DNA of 64,000 bases from positions 1,676,057 through 1,740,056 of the forward strand of contig JAGTJU010000001.1 of the NCBI GenBank assembly GCA_022184915.1, given 5' to 3'. Positions 58,765 to 64,000 of this stretch are shown here, one piece after another. The number at the start of each line of letters is the position of its first letter. Within the stretch, counting starts at the first letter, position 1. The position numbers were made by a program, and so were the translations under genes. The DNA is from Myxococcales bacterium (GTDB lineage Bacteria; Myxococcota_A; Polyangia; Fen-1088). The notes beneath the pieces were generated by a model. It was not told the origin of the DNA. It worked only from the letters and a program-made list of their open reading frames with translations, and searched no databases.

Positions 58765-60852
58765 TCACACCGGGTCGGTGCCGGCCTCGAGCTGCTTCTT
58801 GCGGATCATGGACTTGGCCACGAGCTCCGACACGTTAAGCACCTGCACCTTTTCCTGAGCGCCTCGATCACTCACCCCATCTTGCAGCATGATCGTGCAG
58901 AACGGGCAGGCCGTGGCCACGGCGTCTGCCCCCGTGGCGAGCACCTCGTCGACGCGGTTGTGGTTCACCCGGGTCCCCGTGTGCTCTTCCATCCACATGC
59001 GCCCGCCGCCGGCACCGCAGCAAAAGCCGTGTTCGCGGGAACGCTCCATCTCGATCCTCGACCCGCCCACGTGGTCGAGGGCCGCGCGGGGCGCGTCGTA
59101 CTCGTCGTTCCACCGGCCGAGGTAGCAGGGATCGTGGAAGGTGACGCGTTTGACCCCGTCGCCATCCTTTTGCACCTTCACCTTGCCCGCTTCGACCAGG
59201 TCCCGGATCACCTGCGTGTGATGCTTCACCTCGAAGGTGCCGCCCAGCTGCGGGTATTCGTTCTTGATGGTGTGAAGGCAGTGGGGGCACGCCGTAATGA
59301 CCTTCTTGACCTTCTTTTCGTTCAGAGACTCGACGTTTTGCTGCCCCAGCATTTGGTACAGCATCTCGTTGCCCGCCCGCCGCGCGGGATCTCCCGTACA
59401 GGTCTCTTCCACGCCCATCACCGCAAAGTCCACGCCACCCTCCTTGAGGATGTCGACCAACGCCACGGTCTGCTTCTTGATGCGGTCGTCGTAAGCCCCC
59501 GCACAGCCGACCCACAGCAGGTACTCCGCGTTGGGTTTGTCGTCGAGGGTAGGCACATCGTGGCCTTCTGCCCAATCCATGCGCTTGTCGGGCCCGAGGC
59601 CCCAGGGGTTACCGTTTTGCTCCAGGTTCTTGAAGGTGCGTGCCAAATCTGGGGGGACCTTTTCCTGCAGCAAAACGAGGTTTTGGCGCATCTGGAGGAT
59701 CTTGCCCGGCTGATCGATGAACACGGGGCAGACTTCCTGGCACGCGCCGCAGGTGGTGCACGCCCACAACGCCTCCTCGGAGGTGCGGCCTCCCACGAGG
59801 GGAATGTCCGAGGCAATGGCTTTCTCGCCCTCCTGTCCGTGCTGAAAGCGTTCGAGCAGCGTGTCGAGGGGCCCGCGCTTCAAGTTGTGCTTCATGTCGT
59901 CGCGCACGTCGTGCACGATCTGCATGGGCGATAGCGGCTTGTCGGTGTTGTAGGCGGGGCACGCATTCGTGCAGCGCGCGCATTCGGTGCAGGCGTAGCC
60001 GTCAAGCAGGGACTTCCACGTGAAGTCCTTGTATTCGTTGACGATGCCGATCTGCTCGATCTCGTCGGCCTCCATGTTCAGCTTGGGCAGAACGCCCTTT
60101 TGCCCGAGCTCCCGAAAGTAGATGTTGGGCAGCGCCGCAATGATGTGGCTGTGCTTCGAGTAAAGCAGGTAGTTCAGGAACCCCAGAACGACCAGGGCGT
60201 GAACCCACCAGTTCACTTCGGCGATCACATGGGCGAGGCCGCTCGACACGCCCGAAAAAGCCTGCCCGATCAGCGCCGAGAGCGGGAACCCGGGCTCGGG
60301 TGTGCCATGAGCGACCCCGGCGAAGCCGTGCATCAGGAAGTGGGTGATCATCAGCATGGCGATGGCGCCCAGGATCGCCGCCGCGTCGCGGCTCATGGGG
60401 ATGAGCCGCGGTTGCATGACCACGCGGCGGAATACGGAAAACGCGATGACGCCGAGCACGAGGGCGTTGGACCAGTCGATCGCCGTCCACGTCCAGCGTG
60501 CCAGGGTGTCGCCCAGCACCAGCGCCAGGTTGAAGCTCGGGAACAGCCCCTGGGTGAGGATCTCGACCGTCCCGATGGTGATGACGATGAAGCCCCAGAA
60601 AATGATGAAGTGGTGCTTCGAGCCGATGGCGTTCACGAGCCCCTGCATGCGGCTCGAGGGCAAATGGTTGCGTTCGACCACTTTGCGCTGGCCGAAGAAG
60701 AAGGTGATGACGGAGCCAATGCGTTCGCCGACGCGGTCGAAGCGGTCTTCGGGTTTCCCTGCGAGGACCAGTCGACCGAATCGCCGAACGGTCCAGGCGA
60801 AGAACCCGAGCGCGGCCACCAGAACCGCCGCGAAGATCAAGCGTTTCAGCAT
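58765..60852 (-). CDS. Membrane-bound Fe-S oxidoreductase (HdrD/GlpC-like, CCG domains)
   Basis: 695 residues. The N-terminal third is a membrane NarI-like domain with about six helices (HHFIIFWGFIVITIGTVEI, ALVLGVIAFSVFRRVVM, WWVHALVVLGFLNYLLY) for heme or quinone contact. Then a two-cluster ferredoxin region has CTECARCTNACP near 288 and CTTCGACQEVCP near 366. Two CCG cysteine-rich domains follow (FHDPCYLGRWNDEYD, HGFCCGAGGGRMW). This is the heterodisulfide-reductase-related family that often carries electrons from ETF and acyl-CoA dehydrogenases to quinone. No ETF genes are visible here. The sigma54 activator follows immediately. Confidence 0.9.
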   Translation of the reverse strand: MLKRLIFAAVLVAALGFFAWTVRRFGRLVLAGKPEDRFDRVGERIGSVITFFFGQRKVVERNHLPSSRMQGLVNAIGSKHHFIIFWGFIVITIGTVEILTQGLFPSFNLALVLGDTLARWTWTAIDWSNALVLGVIAFSVFRRVVMQPRLIPMSRDAAAILGAIAMLMITHFLMHGFAGVAHGTPEPGFPLSALIGQAFSGVSSGLAHVIAEVNWWVHALVVLGFLNYLLYSKHSHIIAALPNIYFRELGQKGVLPKLNMEADEIEQIGIVNEYKDFTWKSLLDGYACTECARCTNACPAYNTDKPLSPMQIVHDVRDDMKHNLKRGPLDTLLERFQHGQEGEKAIASDIPLVGGRTSEEALWACTTCGACQEVCPVFIDQPGKILQMRQNLVLLQEKVPPDLARTFKNLEQNGNPWGLGPDKRMDWAEGHDVPTLDDKPNAEYLLWVGCAGAYDDRIKKQTVALVDILKEGGVDFAVMGVEETCTGDPARRAGNEMLYQMLGQQNVESLNEKKVKKVITACPHCLHTIKNEYPQLGGTFEVKHHTQVIRDLVEAGKVKVQKDGDGVKRVTFHDPCYLGRWNDEYDAPRAALDHVGGSRIEMERSREHGFCCGAGGGRMWMEEHTGTRVNHNRVDEVLATGADAVATACPFCTIMLQDGVSDRGAQEKVQVLNVSELVAKSMIRKKQLEAGTDPV

Positions 60853-60975
60853 AGCTACGTGGTATCACGCTCCGGCCCGAGGGGCGAGCTGTGCGGCGAG
60901 TCAGTCTTCGGCCAACGGCCGCCGCCTGTCTGCGGAACGCTTGCTTTGCCGGCTCGACCGCCCTATACGTCCCGC

Positions 60976-61149
60976 ATGGCGCTCAATAAGGCCCTCATCG
61001 ACATCCTGGCTTGTCCCAAATGCAAAGGCGCGCTCGAGCTGGCTGCCAACGAGAGCGAGTTTCGCTGCCTGGCGTGTAAGCTTTCTTACCAAGTAATCGA
61101 TGACATACCGAACTTCGTCATCGAGGAAGCCCGGCCTCTCGAAAGCTGA
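60976..61149 (+). CDS. Trm112-family small zinc-ribbon protein
   Basis: 57 residues from the ATG at 60976. Cys pairs in ILACPKCKGALEL and FRCLACKLSYQVIDDIPNFV form the typical zinc-ribbon-like Trm112 fold. In eukaryotes and archaea Trm112 is an activating partner of methyltransferases; bacterial single-domain members (YcaR-like) are less understood. It stands alone, divergent from the Fe-S oxidoreductase gene. Confidence 0.88.
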   Translation: MALNKALIDILACPKCKGALELAANESEFRCLACKLSYQVIDDIPNFVIEEARPLES

Positions 61150-61229
61150 GCGCCCGTTCCTCCCTGGGCCGCAGGTGGGGCCATGTCGGATTTCTTGGCG
61201 CCTGTGGCGCGGCGCCCTAGTCTGGCACC

Positions 61230-61619
61230 ATGAACCTAGAGCGACGTCGCGTGGCCCAGGATCGGAGGCAGTCCGATCGGGTGATGTCCATCTTCGCGGT
61301 CAAAAGCGCGGTGGGGCCGGACGTTCATCTCAGCCAGTGTGAGGACCTGGCCCCTTCGGGCATGACCCTTCGCCGTCCTGGCGGGCTACCCCTGGCCGAA
61401 GGCATGCAGGTCTCGTTGTATTTCGAGCTTCCCGGCCAAGGCGAGGAGATCGAAGCGACCGCCGTGGTCATGAGCGACCAACGCGCTGGCAAGTTTCGCC
61501 GCACGGGCCTCCGATTTTCCGAGTTGTCTGGCGAAGCGGCCAGGAAGATCGACCTGTTCTGCCGGACCCGTGTGCGAACCTCCTCCCGAGAGGGCGGCGC
61601 GGCCAGTGCCTGGATCTAA
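61230..61619 (+). CDS. PilZ-domain protein
   Basis: 129 residues from the ATG at 61230. The N-terminus RRRVAQDRRQSDR resembles the RxxxR c-di-GMP-binding segment, and CEDLAPSGMTLRR corresponds to the (D/N)xSxxG loop. The barrel continues with MQVSLYFELPG, IEATAVVMSD and GLRFSELSGEAARKID. PilZ proteins bind cyclic di-GMP and regulate motility or envelope functions; myxobacteria have many. The RxxxR motif is at the extreme N-terminus, so binding ability is plausible but unproven. Confidence 0.75.
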   Translation: MNLERRRVAQDRRQSDRVMSIFAVKSAVGPDVHLSQCEDLAPSGMTLRRPGGLPLAEGMQVSLYFELPGQGEEIEATAVVMSDQRAGKFRRTGLRFSELSGEAARKIDLFCRTRVRTSSREGGAASAWI

Positions 61620-61637
61620 CGCGCGAACGGCCGTTGA

Positions 61638-61664
61638 GGCCGCCCCACCCGAGGAGGGGCGGCC
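61638..61664. terminator. Bidirectional GC hairpin between pilZ-type gene and dps
   Basis: GGCCGCCCC (61638-61646) pairs perfectly with GGGGCGGCC (61656-61664) around a 9-base loop. It lies between two convergent genes (stops at 61619 and 61702), as expected for a shared terminator. There is no clear T tract on either side. Confidence 0.55.
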
Positions 61665-61701
61665 GCGATAGATCCCGCCAGCTTGGACGTGGCGTTTTGA
61701 C

Positions 61702-62169
61702 CTACTCGAGCAAGCTGCGAAGCATCCAGGCGGTCTTCTCGTGGATCTGCATTCTCTGCGTGAGCAAATCGCAGGTGGGCTGATCATTGGCCTCTTCTGC
61801 CGTGGAAAAGGCAGCACGTGACGTTCTGGCCACCGCTTCGTGTCCCTGTGCGAGCAGCTGGATCATCTCCTGCGCCTTGGGAATGTTCTCTTCCTCCTGG
61901 ATAGAGGACAGTGACGAGAACTGCTTGTAGGTCCCCGGTGCGGGGAAGCCAAGCGCGCGAACACGTTCAGCGATCGCATCCACGGCCAAGGCCAACTCGT
62001 TGTAGTGCTGCTCGAACATCAAATGCAGGGTCTGAAACATCGGACCCGTGACGTTCCAGTGGAAATTGTGAGTCTTGAGATAAAGCGTGTACGTGTCAGC
62101 CAGCACCTTCGATAGCCCGGTGGCGATTTGCTGGCGATGTTGCGCATCAATGCCAATGTTCACTTCCAT
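61702..62169 (-). CDS. dps: Dps-family ferritin-like DNA-protection protein
   Basis: 155 residues with an excellent ribosome site (AAAGGAG) 7-8 bases before the ATG. The Dps ferroxidase region is visible in THNFHWNVTGPMFQTLH and LMFEQHYNELALAVDAIAER. The C-terminal helix contains HEKTAWMLRSLL. Dps dodecamers oxidise and store iron using H2O2 and protect DNA during stress. The gene is divergent from a hemerythrin gene with 181 bp between starts, suggesting a shared stress-responsive control region. Confidence 0.93.
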   Translation of the reverse strand: MEVNIGIDAQHRQQIATGLSKVLADTYTLYLKTHNFHWNVTGPMFQTLHLMFEQHYNELALAVDAIAERVRALGFPAPGTYKQFSSLSSIQEEENIPKAQEMIQLLAQGHEAVARTSRAAFSTAEEANDQPTCDLLTQRMQIHEKTAWMLRSLLE

Positions 62170-62350
62170 TCGCTCTCTCCTTTGAAAATTCCGACGCCGA
62201 GACGATCAAGCTACAACTTTGATCTCTCGATCGCCACACCACCCCCCTGCAGGTTACGAAGCCGTAAAGCTGACGCGGATCAGGCCCTTCCTTCGTTGCA
62301 GGAGCCTCCAGGAACGGCACTTGCAGTCGATTCCGGTGAAGGAGACGAAA
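62170..62350. promoter_or_regulatory. Divergent control region between dps and hemerythrin gene
   Basis: The 181-bp region contains both ribosome sites (AAAGGAG for dps, AAGGAG near 62338 for the hemerythrin gene) and must hold both promoters. I see no operator I can name. Confidence 0.45.
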
Positions 62351-62887
62351 ATGGCAAGCGACGATAAAGCGAACGTGAGTGGAAAGGTCATGGGAGCAGC
62401 CAAAAAAGCCGCGAGCTGGCTATCCGGAGAGACAGGCATTCTGGCGACGCTCAAACAGGAGCACGGCGAAGTGTCGGCGCTGATGGGCAAGGTGGTCGCC
62501 ACGGAAGGCAAAGACAACGCCAGCCGAGAACGCCAGCAAGTGTTCCAGCAGGTTCGACGTGAGCTTCTGGCTCACGCCCGGGGAGAGGAGCGAGAATTTT
62601 ATCCTCGCCTCCTCCAGTTTCCGGAGACGGAGCCTCTGGCGCGCCAGTCGATGAACGAACACCAAGACATCGAGGCTCTGCTCGAGCAGCTGGCGCGGAT
62701 GGACGACACCGATGCGGGTTGGATGAACACATTCCGAGCGCTTCGAGACAATGTCCAGCACCACGTGAAGGAAGAGGAGAACGATCTTTTTCCCCGCGTG
62801 GCCGATGTGCTCGACAAGGACCGATTGCGCGAAATGAACGACGGCTACGAGCAGGTTCACCGTGCCGAGCTTTCGGCCTTGAGCTGA
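62351..62887 (+). CDS. Hemerythrin HHE-domain protein
   Basis: 178 residues from the ATG at 62351, preceded by AAGGAG. After a short Lys/Ala-rich start (VMGAAKKAASWLSG) comes an HHE four-helix domain: LKQEHGEVSALMGKVV, ELLAHARGEEREFYPRLLQF, MNEHQDIEALLEQLA and QHHVKEEENDLFPRVADV. The His and Glu residues bind a di-iron centre. Such proteins sense or scavenge O2, NO or iron. Pairing with the divergent dps fits an oxidative or iron-stress role. Confidence 0.9.
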   Translation: MASDDKANVSGKVMGAAKKAASWLSGETGILATLKQEHGEVSALMGKVVATEGKDNASRERQQVFQQVRRELLAHARGEEREFYPRLLQFPETEPLARQSMNEHQDIEALLEQLARMDDTDAGWMNTFRALRDNVQHHVKEEENDLFPRVADVLDKDRLREMNDGYEQVHRAELSALS

Positions 62888-62964
62888 TCGAACATACTTC
62901 CGTTTGCGGTTGAGAAGGCTCAGTCGATCCCCGGCCCGGAGATCGTTCACCCTCGGCGACGTTG

Positions 62965-64000
62965 GTGCGAACGTTCCTCTGGACCGGGGCCTTGGCGATC
63001 CTGACGCTCGTCGCGTGTTTGTCATGCGGGGCGAGGGCCGCTGCGCGGTCGCCAGGCACGGTCCCCGCGCTGCGCGGCTCTACCGTGGTGCTCGCGGTGA
63101 GTGGTGCAGGTCAGGTCGAGATTTTCATCCTGGGCGCAGACGGAGGGCTTGCGCCTGCGGGGCAGTCCACCGTGGGAAGCAAAGGCGGTTACGGAGCGTT
63201 TGCGGCTGGGAATGCACACGTCTACCTTGCCGATGAGGATAAAACCGCGGGAAGCCTCGTAGGGTTTCGTGTCTCTTCGGCACCTGCGGAACTCCAGCGG
63301 ATCGGCACGTGGCCTTCCGGAGGGCGGCAGCCCGTGCATGTATTCGCTCCTCCGGGCGGCCGCTGGCTCCTGGTTGCAAACTTCCTGGATCCGAACGTGA
63401 CGGTGTTCCCCATCGGGGCCGAAGGTGTTCTGGGTCCCGCTGCAGCCCAGGTGAATCCCGGCCGCGCGCCTCACCAGGCCCTCACCGATCCCAGCGGTCG
63501 CTTCGTGTTCATTCCCTGTCGTGACGACGATCACATCGCGCAATACCGCTTTGATTCTCGGAAGGGAACACTCACGCCCAACCACCCCCTTCGCGTGTCG
63601 ACACCGGGCAGACCGCGCCACCTTGCGTTTCACCCGTCCGGCCGCTTCGCGTACCTCATGACAGAGTCGGACATTCCGGTGGTGGCTTACCGCTTCGATG
63701 CACGGTCGGGTGCGCTCGCGGACCCTAAGCCGGTTGACACGCGGGCGGGCGGTGGGGCCCATATCGTGGTCTCGCCCGACGGTGCGTTCGTTTATGGATC
63801 TGTGCGGCGGTCTCCCGCGGTCATCTATGTGTTTGCGGTGAAGGGCGACGACGGCAGCCTGATCGAGGTCCAGGCCTTCAGTGCGCAAGACATCTCGGGG
63901 CCCCGTGACTTTGCCTTGTCTCCTGATGGTCGCTTTTTGGTCGTAGGCGGCCAGGAACACCATCAGCTCGTCGTCCTGGCCCGAGATCCCCACGACGGAC
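62965..64000 (+). CDS. Partial beta-propeller (lactonase-like) lipoprotein
   Basis: The frame runs from a GTG at 62965 (or TTG at 62962) off the window end, 345 codons visible. The N-terminus RTFLWTGALAILTLVACLSC is a lipoprotein-like signal. The body shows repeated propeller blades: GGYGAFAAGNAHVYLADED, GGRQPVHVFAPPGGRWLLVA, GRAPHQALTDPSGRFVFIPC, GRPRHLAFHPSGRFAYLMTE, GGGAHIVVSPDGAFVYGSVR and PRDFALSPDGRFLVVGGQEH. These match the Lactonase/YbhE 6-phosphogluconolactonase-like seven-bladed propeller. An extracytoplasmic location makes a true phosphogluconolactonase role unlikely. Confidence 0.8.
   Translation, partial: MRTFLWTGALAILTLVACLSCGARAAARSPGTVPALRGSTVVLAVSGAGQVEIFILGADGGLAPAGQSTVGSKGGYGAFAAGNAHVYLADEDKTAGSLVGFRVSSAPAELQRIGTWPSGGRQPVHVFAPPGGRWLLVANFLDPNVTVFPIGAEGVLGPAAAQVNPGRAPHQALTDPSGRFVFIPCRDDDHIAQYRFDSRKGTLTPNHPLRVSTPGRPRHLAFHPSGRFAYLMTESDIPVVAYRFDARSGALADPKPVDTRAGGGAHIVVSPDGAFVYGSVRRSPAVIYVFAVKGDDGSLIEVQAFSAQDISGPRDFALSPDGRFLVVGGQEHHQLVVLARDPHDG

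Overview
The window is high-GC bacterial DNA that looks like Myxococcota, probably the Polyangiales side. The signs are lipoproteins with long Gly-rich or Asp/Ala-rich linkers, a MYXO-CTERM-type C-terminal sorting signal on a secreted protease, and a PUFA synthase with the terrestrial-myxobacterial layout, including a C-terminal lysophosphatidate-acyltransferase-like domain. Coding density is high, with many 4-base start/stop overlaps. I saw no rRNA, tRNA or CRISPR array. Layout: 0-5.7 kb holds envelope lipoproteins, a flavin reductase and acetyl-CoA synthetase. 5.8-10.4 kb is a complete oleABCD operon for head-to-head long-chain olefin synthesis, with every junction overlapping or nearly so, followed by a coupled pair of ArsA-like ATPases (10.5-12.6 kb). 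12.6-17.6 kb carries a GH78 rhamnosidase and a beta-helix lipoprotein. 17.7-20.2 kb is a degraded accessory stretch: a GMC-oxidoreductase tail, a lipoprotein/amidase pair and a frameshifted remnant. 20.2-26.7 kb holds an M16 protease, an SPFH-SPFH-NfeD module and a lipoprotein. 26.7-39.6 kb encodes the PUFA synthase subunits PfaC-like (KS-CLF-DH-DH-AGPAT) and PfaA-like (KS-MAT-ACP-KR-DH) on the minus strand. Their enoyl reductase PfaD lies about 15.5 kb away at 55.1-56.8 kb on the same strand. As given, the two megasynthase genes contain five single-base frameshifts. The most novel-looking locus is 40.9-49.0 kb. It is a probable RiPP (ribosomally made, modified peptide) operon: a PqqD-like recognition protein, a radical SAM/SPASM enzyme, a 58-residue precursor peptide with three C-terminal cysteines, an HPr-kinase-like P-loop protein, a gingipain-family (C25) protease with a MYXO-CTERM tail, and an S24/S26-type Ser-Lys peptidase. 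A lower-GC IS4-family transposase sits exactly between the PqqD and radical SAM genes, flanked by a perfect 10-bp direct repeat. 49.0-57.4 kb carries an ECF sigma factor coupled to a TPR membrane protein, envelope proteins, an AspT/YidE-type transporter, pfaD and a PNPOx-like protein. 57.4-64 kb holds a sigma54 activator, a membrane Fe-S oxidoreductase, Trm112- and PilZ-type small proteins, a divergent Dps/hemerythrin stress pair, and a partial beta-propeller lipoprotein running off the end. Functionally, two lipid systems sit together. The PUFA synthase could supply polyunsaturated acyl chains, and OleABCD could condense such chains into polyunsaturated hydrocarbons, as is known in Shewanella. 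That coupling is an inference from co-location.
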